Assembly (NCBI GenBank): GCA_017555925.1
Contig: JAFZFL010000005.1
Span: 1 to 8,526 of the forward strand
DNA length: 8,526 nt
Direction: 5' to 3'
Origin: Bacteroidales bacterium
GTDB lineage: Bacteria > Bacteroidota > Bacteroidia > Bacteroidales > UBA932
Part shown: positions 1-6,597 of the stretch, piece after piece
How the letters are laid out: each line of letters starts with the position of its first letter
Position numbering within the stretch: position 1 is the stretch's first letter
The notes under the pieces: model-generated
Told to the model about the DNA's origin: nothing
Databases searched by the model: none
Seen by the model: the letters and a program-made list of their open reading frames with translations, nothing else
Made by a program: the position numbers and the translations under genes

Positions 1-665
1 AGCACAGCCATAAAATTATCTCCATACCCCAAACCGTGGCATATACCTGCTGCAATCGCATAAATATTTTTCAACGCTGCAGAGTATTCAACGCCATATA
101 TATCTGTACCCGGAGTGGTTTTTATGTAGTCACATACAAACACATCACAAAGGGCCCGTGCCACCTCCGCATGTTTGCTTGTAAGGGTAAGATATGACAA
201 TCTCTCCATTGAGACCTCCTCGGCATGGCAAGGACCGCTTATCACACCAATTCTATCAAAAGGAATCTTATAATACTGGTTGAAATATTCGGCAACTGTA
301 AGGTTCTTTTCATCCACAAAACCTTTGATTGCCGAGATTATAAATTTGTTCTCAAGAGATACCTTGAGGTTTGACATTGTATTTATGAAGTAGGCCGACG
401 GGGTACAAAAAACAATCACATCCGAATTTTCAACAACCTCATTTATATCTGTTGTCATGTTCAATCTGTCGGGATCCAGATGTACAGATTGCAAATAGAA
501 TGGATTGTGGGCGGTTTTCTTTATCTTCTCTATCTTTTTTTCATCTCTAAGATACCAATATATGCTCTGCTGGTGATTGAGCAGAAGTTTTATGAGTGCT
601 GTAGCCCAACTTCCGCTGCCAACCATAGCATATCTCAAATTTGGTCTTTCAAAAAATGTCTTCAT
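1..665 (-). CDS. gpsA: Glycerol-3-phosphate dehydrogenase [NAD(P)+], C-terminus cut by window edge
   Basis: This enzyme reduces dihydroxyacetone phosphate to sn-glycerol-3-phosphate in the cytoplasm, the backbone for phospholipid synthesis. The frame opens with ATG at 665 (MKTFFERPNLRYAMVGSG) and stays open to position 1, giving 221 complete codons of a family that is usually about 330 residues. Visible motifs are the N-terminal dinucleotide-binding loop VGSGSWATAL (residues about 15-24), the substrate-region lysine in SAIKG (K115), SGPCHAEEV (about 143-151) and the catalytic-lysine segment AALKNIYAIAAG (K199). The loop has Ala where many homologues have Gly (GSWG to GSWA), and GPCHAEE replaces the common GPSFAKE. 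From memory both are usual in Bacteroidota and do not suggest loss of function. A second ATG 13 codons inside (M14) lies too close to the nucleotide-binding loop to be preferred. No Shine-Dalgarno is visible, but a promoter-like octamer sits 30 nt upstream. The C-terminal helical domain lies outside the window. Confidence 0.95.
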   Translation of the reverse strand, partial: MKTFFERPNLRYAMVGSGSWATALIKLLLNHQQSIYWYLRDEKKIEKIKKTAHNPFYLQSVHLDPDRLNMTTDINEVVENSDVIVFCTPSAYFINTMSNLKVSLENKFIISAIKGFVDEKNLTVAEYFNQYYKIPFDRIGVISGPCHAEEVSMERLSYLTLTSKHAEVARALCDVFVCDYIKTTPGTDIYGVEYSAALKNIYAIAAGICHGLGYGDNFMAV

Positions 666-694
666 AGCAAGTATCAGTAGTACACACGATTTTA

Positions 695-726
695 CAAAGA
701 TAACCTTTTATTCCTATAAAAACTAA
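695..726 (-). promoter_or_regulatory. Putative Bacteroidota sigma-ABfr-type promoter of gpsA
   Basis: On the minus strand TATCTTTG (702 to 695) matches the Bacteroidota -7 consensus TAnnTTTG perfectly. A weak -33-like TTAG (726 to 723) lies 20 nt upstream, against the known TTTG/TTG element. Transcription would start near 688-690, leaving a leader of about 25 nt before the gpsA ATG. This suggests that gpsA has its own promoter and need not depend on the upstream operon. The weak point is the poor -33 element. Confidence 0.5.
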
Positions 727-764
727 TTTAATTGCACCACATCAGAGGCTATTTCAAAGTTGAA

Positions 765-1403
765 TCAGATAGGAAACCAAATAAATACAGCTGCATCCCA
801 AAGTGCATGCGAAATAATTATGGCAGGAAAATGTACTGGGTAAAATCTGTATAATGCACCCCATACCAGACCGGCAACCATTGCAGCCATTGTAAGCATG
901 AAGTTGCATGACCCTGCATGCACAAGGGTATACACGGCTGTTGTAACAACAAAGCCCATATTTGCTCCCCATCTTCCCGACAGGCTCTTTTGTACATATC
1001 CCCTCCAGAATATCTCCTCAGCAGGACCAATGATAAAGAGCATCAGGAGTGTGAGCAGCAAAGCAGATTCACCCTCCTTTATGCTGTAGATAAGATCAAC
1101 CTGACCTCGTGCAAAATTGAAAAGCAGTTGCGACAGCTTGTCCCCTACCCAAAAAAGAGACCATAACAACACTGCAATAGCAGCACCCAAAACAAGCTCC
1201 TTAAATGAAAACTTTATCTGTTTCCACCATGCCCCGCCAAAAATTGTGGCCAATCCGGTAAGAATAAGGGCAGAACCCGTCATTACCCACCAGAAGTTGA
1301 CATATGGAGCAGTAATTGGAGAGAACATCACACTCCATAAAACGGTTGCAATAACAATGGTTACAAATACCCTCTTTACAACAACATCAAAAATCAAAGC
1401 CAT
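765..1403 (-). CDS. CPBP-family intramembrane metalloprotease (CAAX/Abi type)
   Basis: The 212-residue product is an integral membrane protein with about six to eight hydrophobic segments and the full CPBP (Rce1/Abi, PF02517-like) signature. Motif 1 is EEIFWRG with E129, E130 and R134. Motif 2 is the histidine in TLVHAG (H162). Motif 3 is HALWD with H199 and D203. In characterised relatives the glutamate and histidines form the intramembrane catalytic site. Eukaryotic Rce1 trims prenylated CAAX proteins, while bacterial members have varied or unknown substrates, including bacteriocin maturation or self-immunity. The substrate here cannot be told from sequence. Its ATG lies inside the last codons of menA in another frame (17-nt overlap), so translation is probably coupled to menA. 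It is the last gene of the minus-strand run, with a 99-bp gap before gpsA and no strong terminator hairpin after it. Confidence 0.9.
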   Translation of the reverse strand: MALIFDVVVKRVFVTIVIATVLWSVMFSPITAPYVNFWWVMTGSALILTGLATIFGGAWWKQIKFSFKELVLGAAIAVLLWSLFWVGDKLSQLLFNFARGQVDLIYSIKEGESALLLTLLMLFIIGPAEEIFWRGYVQKSLSGRWGANMGFVVTTAVYTLVHAGSCNFMLTMAAMVAGLVWGALYRFYPVHFPAIIISHALWDAAVFIWFPI

Positions 1404-2307
1404 ACCATCTTAAAAAAGCGGAGATAATAAATGAGATTGAAAGCAGCATACTGAACATAAGTTGCAATTGCGCAGTTTTTTCATCAAGATTTTTAATGGC
1501 ATCCATCCCTTCGCTTTGAAAACGCATTGCCATAGAGATATTTTTGAGAGCTGTTCCAACAGCTGCCAATACAAAGAGCGTCATTAAAGGGAATACTCCT
1601 GCAACCGCGCATACAGCAACAAAGAGGAATGGAAAGAGAGCCTCAAATGAGTAAATAATTGCAGATGCCCTTATTCCCACCTTCATTGCCAATGTTTTAA
1701 TGTTGGCACGCTTGTCATGGCGCATATCACGCATATTGTTTGCATGGAGAATACCCACTGTAATCAATCCTACAGGAAGTGAGAGCCAGCATACTCCCCA
1801 CTCCAGCTCACCCGTTGCAACAAAAGAGGTGCCCAACAACGGCAACAGCGAGTAGTTAAAGAATATGTCTATATCTCCAAGTGCCCTGTATTTCATCCAC
1901 GGATAGAGTAACGTAAGTACAAAGCCCGCAAATCCAAAATAGAGCACAGGCAAGCCATAGCTATAAGTCAGAAGCAGACCCGAAGTCACTGCTATAGTCA
2001 AAAGTAGAATTGAAAACTTCTTTATCTCCCCCGGCTCAAACTCTCCACTTGTTATAGAGGTTCCACCAATTGTATCTCCGGCATCAACGCCTTTCACATA
2101 ATCATTATAATCGCTCCATGTATTTCCTGCTGCATGAAAAACCACTATTGTGGCCAATACCCAAATAACACCCAACCAATCAGGTTCATTACCATTCCAG
2201 AACAAATAGGCTGCAGATACCAATATAGGCATTGCAGATGCAGGAAAAGACCATGGCCTGGCAGAAATCAACCAAGCCTTTAAAGAATGATTTTTTATCA
2301 CAATCAA
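1387..2307 (-). CDS. menA: 1,4-dihydroxy-2-naphthoate polyprenyltransferase (UbiA family)
   Basis: MenA is an inner-membrane enzyme that transfers a polyprenyl chain to 1,4-dihydroxy-2-naphthoate to give demethylmenaquinone, a late step of menaquinone synthesis for anaerobic respiration. The 306-residue length fits the family. Both Mg2+/diphosphate-binding motifs are present: NTWSDYNDYVKGVD (residues 62-75) and NNMRDMRHDKRANIKTLA (190-207). The second, with the NxRDxxxD and KTLA pattern, separates MenA from UbiA and heme O synthases. The rest is hydrophobic and fits about nine membrane helices. The start is unusual: no ATG lies between the in-frame stop at 2337-2335 and the conserved SLKAW segment. 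The candidates are TTG at 2307 (used here), GTG at 2301 or ATT at 2310. GTG would give MIKNHSLKAW and is equally plausible. It follows the Spy-like gene after 14 nt and overlaps the CPBP protease gene by 17 nt. Confidence 0.93.
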   Translation of the reverse strand: MIVIKNHSLKAWLISARPWSFPASAMPILVSAAYLFWNGNEPDWLGVIWVLATIVVFHAAGNTWSDYNDYVKGVDAGDTIGGTSITSGEFEPGEIKKFSILLLTIAVTSGLLLTYSYGLPVLYFGFAGFVLTLLYPWMKYRALGDIDIFFNYSLLPLLGTSFVATGELEWGVCWLSLPVGLITVGILHANNMRDMRHDKRANIKTLAMKVGIRASAIIYSFEALFPFLFVAVCAVAGVFPLMTLFVLAAVGTALKNISMAMRFQSEGMDAIKNLDEKTAQLQLMFSMLLSISFIISAFLRWYGFDF

Positions 2308-2321
2308 AATATTAAGTCTTA

Positions 2322-2789
2322 CTACCTCTTTTCTTTATGTTTTTTATCCGGACCGGGACCTTTCCTGCCTCTATCCATACCACGCCTCTCCTGCGAGTCC
2401 AGAATCTCCCTAAATTTCACTTGTTGTTCAGGAGTTAATATCTCCATAATTTTAGCATTCAGCTGCTCCCTTTCGGCCTTCATCTGCTGCATCATGGTCT
2501 CTCTGTCGGGACGCTGGCCATTCTGCATTTCTTTATGACGTTTGGCCATACGCTCCTCCATCTGCTCCTTGTATATGGTCTCAATCTTTGCTGCCTGCTC
2601 CTTTGACAAATCAAGCTGTTTTGTAAGTCTGGCAACCTCTCTTTTAGCCATTTCTTCAGGATTCATTCCTTGCGGTCCCATGCCAGGTCCCATACCCGGA
2701 GGCGGCATTTCGCCATAATATTGTCCATACACGGAGTTGCCTGCAATAACCATTGTAACAACCATCAAAACTGCAAAAACTCTTTTCAT
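2322..2789 (-). CDS. Exported Spy/CpxP-like (LTXXQ-type) small protein
   Basis: The product is a 155-residue exported protein. I start it at the ATG at 2789, where a clean signal peptide begins: MKR, then a hydrophobic core at residues 4-17, with probable cleavage at about G22-Q23. A Gln at +1 is common in Bacteroidota exports. The frame could be extended upstream to 2864, but that would bury the signal peptide and overlap rnhA. After a Met/Pro/Gly-rich stretch (residues 28-42, two GMGP units) come two helical repeats, LDLSKEQAAKI (59-69) and LTPEQQVKFREIL (118-130), which match the LTxxQ pattern of Spy/CpxP periplasmic chaperones. The charged helix between them is rich in Glu, Lys and Met. 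The tail from 134 is strongly basic. By analogy it may bind unfolded envelope proteins or metal, but this is inference. It sits 25 nt after rnhA and 14 nt before menA. Confidence 0.8.
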   Translation of the reverse strand: MKRVFAVLMVVTMVIAGNSVYGQYYGEMPPPGMGPGMGPQGMNPEEMAKREVARLTKQLDLSKEQAAKIETIYKEQMEERMAKRHKEMQNGQRPDRETMMQQMKAEREQLNAKIMEILTPEQQVKFREILDSQERRGMDRGRKGPGPDKKHKEKR

Positions 2790-2814
2790 TTTCTTTAAAT
2801 TTGTTTTATCTCTT

Positions 2815-3273
2815 TTATGCCTGATATCCGGTATCCTCCAAAAGGTCGGAGGCAAGTGCGGCATCTACAGCAAGTTTGTCACATCTTTCATTCTCCGGAT
2901 GACCGGCATGACCCTTTATCCAGAAGAAAGAGACCCTGTGTTTTTTATAGACTTTCAAAAAGCGCTCCCACAAATCAGGATTCTTCTGCTTTTCCAACCC
3001 TTTGACAAGCCACTTATGCAACCACCCCTCATTTACAGCCTTCACAACATAAGAGGAATCGCTGTAAATGTGAACAATTGCATTTTTTCTTTTTATGGCC
3101 TCAAGCCCCACAATAACAGCAAGAAGTTCCATTCTATTATTTGTTGTACAGGCATATCCTGCAGAGATCTCCTTATAGTGTTCTCCACACCTCAATACAA
3201 CACCATACCCGCCAGGACCCGGATTGCCTCTGCTGGCACCATCGGTATAAAGGTATATGACTGACTCACCCAT
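2815..3273 (-). CDS. rnhA: Ribonuclease HI
   Basis: RNase HI cuts the RNA strand of RNA-DNA hybrids, removing R-loops and primers in the cytoplasm. The 152-residue product has the length and layout of E. coli RnhA without an extra hybrid-binding domain. The DEDD metal-binding residues are all visible: D11 in YTDGASRGNPGPGG, E49 in NNRMEL, D72 in YSDSSYVV and D132 in ENERCDKLA. The catalytic-loop histidine is H122 in IKGHAGHPENE. A basic handle follows the third motif (WLVKGLEKQKN, about 89-99). The ATG at 3273 starts 8 nt after the pdxA stop, so the two are almost surely cotranscribed. No Shine-Dalgarno is seen, only an A-rich leader. Confidence 0.96.
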   Translation of the reverse strand: MGESVIYLYTDGASRGNPGPGGYGVVLRCGEHYKEISAGYACTTNNRMELLAVIVGLEAIKRKNAIVHIYSDSSYVVKAVNEGWLHKWLVKGLEKQKNPDLWERFLKVYKKHRVSFFWIKGHAGHPENERCDKLAVDAALASDLLEDTGYQA

Positions 3274-3281
3274 ATTTTGTT

Positions 3282-4373
3282 TTACTCTATAACAGGCTTG
3301 TGATTATGAGGTTTCTCCTTTGTCTCAAATATCTTTACAGGCAGAGGATTCTCATTCATCATATCATATCTCTTGCGGTTATTGAAAATATCTATAGCCA
3401 TATAGATTGATGAGAGCATGGATTGCGGATTAGCCTTTCCCTGACCTGCCAGATCATAAGCTGTTCCATGATCCGGAGAGGTTCTTACTATAGGAAGACC
3501 TGCTGTAAAGTTTACGCCCTCATCAAAAGCCAGAGATTTGAAAGGTATCAACCCCTGATCGTGATACATTGCCAGTACAGCATCAAATTTATACTGCATG
3601 TTTATACTGAAAAACCCGTCGGGAGGATAAGGGCCAAATGCCAGAATACCCTCTTCGTTTGCCTTCTGTATTGCAGGTGATATTACATTTATCTCCTCCT
3701 CTCCCAAAAGGCCTCTGTCTCCCGAGTGGGGATTAAGACCCAACACAGCCAATTTTGGCTTGACTATTCCAAAATCGCGCAACAGCGACTCATTCATCAG
3801 ACGCAACTTGCTCAAGATACGCTCCTGGGTGATTGCTGCAGGAACTTTTGCCAACGGCATGTGGTTGGTTGCCACACCTACACGCATTTTATCTGCACAG
3901 AGGAACATTAGGCCATCTTTTGCTCCAAACTCCTCTACAAGATACTCTGTGTGACCTGGAAACTTGAATGTCTCTTCATTTACAGCCCTTTTGTTGAATG
4001 GGGCGGTAACAAGAACATCAATCAGACCATCCTTTAGTTCCTGAACAGCACGTTCAAGTGCTGCAATGGCTGCAACCGAACCCTCCTGCAACTGCTGACC
4101 AGGCTCTATAGGTGTGTTCTCCGCTACACAATTTACAATATTCACTCTCTTAGGATGTGCATCTTTAGCTGATGACACAACATTTGTATTTATATTTTCG
4201 GTCTCCTGAACCTGCTTCCTGTAAAAGCCAAATGCTTTTGAAGATCCGTAAACTACAGGGGTACACATTTCAAGTACACGGGCATCAGACAATGTCTTTA
4301 TAATAATCTCATAACCAATTCCATTTGTATCTCCCTGAGTAATTCCAACAATAACTTTTGCCATATATCCCAT
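3282..4373 (-). CDS. pdxA: 4-hydroxythreonine-4-phosphate dehydrogenase
   Basis: PdxA oxidises 4-phosphohydroxy-L-threonine with NAD(P)+. The product decarboxylates and is condensed by PdxJ with deoxyxylulose 5-phosphate in the DXP-dependent vitamin B6 pathway. The 363-residue product has the N-terminal GITQGDTNGIGYEI (10-23), the phosphate/substrate segment VTAPFNKRAV (122-131) and FPGHTEYL (138-145). The three metal-binding histidines are H171 (TNHMPL), H216 (NPHSGD) and H271 (YHDQGL), each offset by five from E. coli H166, H211 and H266. GDTNGIGYE replaces the common GDPAGIGPE, which I believe is the usual Bacteroidota form. Two starts are possible: ATG at 4373 (MGYMAK) or ATG at 4364 (MAKVIV). 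The second fits typical family N-termini slightly better. It is the first gene of the minus-strand run and is divergent from recG across 51 bp. Confidence 0.95.
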   Translation of the reverse strand: MGYMAKVIVGITQGDTNGIGYEIIIKTLSDARVLEMCTPVVYGSSKAFGFYRKQVQETENINTNVVSSAKDAHPKRVNIVNCVAENTPIEPGQQLQEGSVAAIAALERAVQELKDGLIDVLVTAPFNKRAVNEETFKFPGHTEYLVEEFGAKDGLMFLCADKMRVGVATNHMPLAKVPAAITQERILSKLRLMNESLLRDFGIVKPKLAVLGLNPHSGDRGLLGEEEINVISPAIQKANEEGILAFGPYPPDGFFSINMQYKFDAVLAMYHDQGLIPFKSLAFDEGVNFTAGLPIVRTSPDHGTAYDLAGQGKANPQSMLSSIYMAIDIFNNRKRYDMMNENPLPVKIFETKEKPHNHKPVIE

Positions 4374-4388
4374 AAAAATTAAAACCGT

Positions 4389-4396
4389 GCAAGATA
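4389..4396 (-). promoter_or_regulatory. Possible -7 element for the pdxA operon
   Basis: On the minus strand this reads TATCTTGC, matching TAnnTTTG at four of the six fixed positions. It would place transcription start near 4383, about 10 nt before the pdxA ATG at 4373 or 20 nt before the ATG at 4364. No TTTG-like -33 element is seen 19-21 nt upstream; that position coincides with the plus-strand -7 box of recG. It is weak but is the best candidate in the only sizeable gap upstream of the operon. Confidence 0.3.
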
Positions 4397-4412
4397 CAAA
4401 AACTTTTTTTCA

Positions 4413-4420
4413 TATCTTTG
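4413..4420 (+). promoter_or_regulatory. Putative -7 element for recG, 4 nt before its ATG
   Basis: TATCTTTG is a perfect match to the Bacteroidota -7 consensus TAnnTTTG and is identical to the octamer before gpsA. Only TCTT separates it from the recG ATG at 4425, so transcription would start at or within a base or two of the start codon, giving a leaderless or nearly leaderless mRNA. No good -33 TTTG is visible 19-21 nt upstream (the bases there are GCAA). Confidence 0.5.
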
Positions 4421-4424
4421 TCTT

Positions 4425-6539
4425 ATGGCAAATATTCTTGAAGCGGACATAAAATTCCTTCCAGGTGTAGGACCAAAAAGGGGGGAGCTTTTAAGCAAGG
4501 AACTGAACATTAAGACATTCAAAGATCTGCTATATTTCTTTCCGTTCAGATATATTGACAGAAGCCGCATATATACCATCTCTGAGCTTGTTCCATCTAT
4601 GGCATATATTCAGATAAGAGGCAAAATAACCTCTGTCACACTTGCCGGAAATACTCCCGCAAACAAAAGGCTTGTAGCAACCCTTAAAGATCATACAGGA
4701 TCAATAGATCTTATATTTTTCAAAGGCATAAAGTGGGTTCAGGAAAAACTCAAACCCGGCACAGAGTTCATTGCCTTTGGCAAACCTTCAGAGTTTAATG
4801 GTATTATTAATATGGTTCATCCGGAATTGAGTCTGACAAACGGAGAGGCCATATTTGGCGGTTCGCCCATAATGGGAGTCTACTCCAGCACAGAAAAACT
4901 TAAAACCAACGGATTGGGGAACAAGGCTTTTGCAAAGCTTGAGTATACCCTGATTGAAAAATATCTGTCGGGAACTAAAGAGACACTTCCCGAATATATT
5001 CTCAGAAGAAAAGGTTTGTGTCCGCTGCAAATTGCCCTTAAGAACATACATTTCCCTTCAAATGAAAATGAGCTGTTAAGAGCACAGACAAGGCTTAAGT
5101 ATGAAGAGCTTTTTTATCTGCAGTTGAGTCTGCTCAAACAGAAAAGCATAAGGACGAGCAAAAGTAACGGCATTCTGATGAAACGCATAGGTGATGCATT
5201 CAACAAATGCTATTCGGCTCTTCCGTTTCCTCTTACAGGCGCGCAGAAACGGGTTATAAAGGAGATGCGTGCAGACATGTGCAGCGGAAGACAGATGAAC
5301 AGATTGCTGCAAGGAGATGTTGGAAGCGGCAAGACTCTTGTTGCGCTGCTTACAGCCCTAATAGCTATAGACAACGGTTATCAGGCTTGTATTATGGCTC
5401 CTACCGAGGTTCTGGCCCAACAGCACTTCAAAGGTATTTCCAAATTCCTTGAACCGACCGGAGTCAGAACAGGACTGCTTACAGGCAGCACCAAAACAAA
5501 GGAGCGAAAAACTCTTCTTGAAGAGCTGAAGAGTGGCGGATTGGACATACTTGTAGGAACACATGCCCTCATTGAAGAGAGCGTTGAGTTTAAAAATCTT
5601 GGATTGGCTATCATTGATGAGCAGCACCGGTTTGGCGTAGACCAGCGCTCAAGATTATGGAGCAAATCTCCGGTAACTCCACATATCCTGGTTATGACAG
5701 CCACCCCTATACCACGCACATTGGCAATGACACTCTACGGAGATCTTGATGTCTCTGTAATTGACGAATTGCCACCGGGGCGCAAACCTATCCAGACCAT
5801 CCATGCTACTGAAGCCCATAGAGGCAAGCTCCATGCTTTTATGAAACAACAGATCAAGGCAGGACGTCAGATATTTATTGTATACCCTCTAATAAAGGAG
5901 AGCGAGAAGATGGACTACAAGAATCTTGAAGAGGGATATATGAATATTATAGAGGAGTTTAAAGCTCCCGAGTATATAACCGCTGTTGTGCATGGAAAAC
6001 AGAAGAATGAAGACAAGGCTTATGATATGGAGCTGTTTGCCGGGGGAAAAGCCCATATTCTGGTAGCCACATCGGTAATTGAAGTTGGAGTTGATGTCCC
6101 TAATGCATCTGTAATGGTAATTGAAAGCGCGGAGAGGTTCGGATTAAGCCAGCTGCACCAGTTGAGAGGCAGGGTTGGAAGAGGCTCTGAAAAATCATAC
6201 TGCATTCTTATGACAGGATACAAATTGAGTAAAGAGAGCCGTCAGCGCATAGATCTGATGTGCCAGACTCAGGATGGTTTTGAACTTGCCGAGGCAGATT
6301 TGAGGATGCGTGGCCCTGGAGACCTTGAAGGAACAAGCCAGAGCGGACTGGCAATGGATCTTCATATTGCCAACCTTGGCCGTGACTCGCAAATTATGGA
6401 AGACTCCCGACGGATGGCCCAGGAGATACTCGATGCAGACCCGCAGTTGGAGAGAGCAGAAAACGCACTTTTGAAAGAGCAGCTCCAGACTCTACGCAAA
6501 GAGGGGAAAGAGGCAAAGGACTATTCACAGATAAGCTGA
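4425..6539 (+). CDS. recG: ATP-dependent DNA helicase RecG
   Basis: RecG is a monomeric superfamily 2 translocase that remodels stalled replication forks, R-loops and Holliday junctions. The 704-residue product is full length (E. coli 693). An N-terminal helix-hairpin-like segment (LPGVGPKRGELL, 12-23) is followed by the OB-fold wedge domain (about 55-145), which binds the junction. The helicase core has Walker A GDVGSGKT (297-304), APTEVLAQQH (325-334), GTHAL (378-382), the DEQH box (398-401), MTATPIPRTLA (424-434) and VATSVIEVGVDVPN (547-560). Motif VI QLRGRVGRG (579-587) and the TRG region DLRMRGPGDLEGTSQSG (625-641), which couples ATP hydrolysis to translocation, complete it. The ATG at 4425 gives the usual family N-terminus. 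It is divergent from pdxA and is followed by nfo after 58 nt on the same strand. Confidence 0.98.
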   Translation: MANILEADIKFLPGVGPKRGELLSKELNIKTFKDLLYFFPFRYIDRSRIYTISELVPSMAYIQIRGKITSVTLAGNTPANKRLVATLKDHTGSIDLIFFKGIKWVQEKLKPGTEFIAFGKPSEFNGIINMVHPELSLTNGEAIFGGSPIMGVYSSTEKLKTNGLGNKAFAKLEYTLIEKYLSGTKETLPEYILRRKGLCPLQIALKNIHFPSNENELLRAQTRLKYEELFYLQLSLLKQKSIRTSKSNGILMKRIGDAFNKCYSALPFPLTGAQKRVIKEMRADMCSGRQMNRLLQGDVGSGKTLVALLTALIAIDNGYQACIMAPTEVLAQQHFKGISKFLEPTGVRTGLLTGSTKTKERKTLLEELKSGGLDILVGTHALIEESVEFKNLGLAIIDEQHRFGVDQRSRLWSKSPVTPHILVMTATPIPRTLAMTLYGDLDVSVIDELPPGRKPIQTIHATEAHRGKLHAFMKQQIKAGRQIFIVYPLIKESEKMDYKNLEEGYMNIIEEFKAPEYITAVVHGKQKNEDKAYDMELFAGGKAHILVATSVIEVGVDVPNASVMVIESAERFGLSQLHQLRGRVGRGSEKSYCILMTGYKLSKESRQRIDLMCQTQDGFELAEADLRMRGPGDLEGTSQSGLAMDLHIANLGRDSQIMEDSRRMAQEILDADPQLERAENALLKEQLQTLRKEGKEAKDYSQIS

Positions 6540-6597
6540 TAACTGGAGATAGTGCAACAATGTAAAGCTGAAACACGAAGTTTAAAAGTATAAAACA

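Noticed and set aside
480..680. Plus-strand open frame opposite the gpsA start
   Set aside because: It is the complement of the gpsA nucleotide-binding region. Its hydrophobic look comes from the A/T-rich complementary codons.
666..764. Possible terminator for the CPBP gene in the gap before gpsA
   Set aside because: Only a 5-bp TTCAA/TTGAA pairing with a 2-nt loop is seen just after the stop, with no T-run. This is too weak to call.
2674..2697. Imperfect 12-bp tandem repeat
   Set aside because: It encodes the two GMGP units of the Spy-like protein. With two copies only, it is not a regulatory or mobile repeat.
2790..2864. Upstream extension of the Spy-like gene to an ATG at 2864
   Set aside because: It would place 25 residues before a clear signal peptide and overlap the rnhA end. 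The start at 2789 is far better.
2737..3264. Long plus-strand open frame (175 codons) across rnhA and the start of the Spy-like gene
   Set aside because: It lies antisense to rnhA, whose catalytic residues are all intact. The translation shows no domain or low-complexity pattern of its own.
5358..5719. Two overlapping minus-strand open frames opposite the recG helicase core
   Set aside because: They are antisense to the Walker and DEQH regions of recG and have no recognisable motif or promoter.
6540..6597. Possible separate nfo promoter
   Set aside because: No TAnnTTTG box is found in the 58-bp gap, which is merely A-rich before the ATG.
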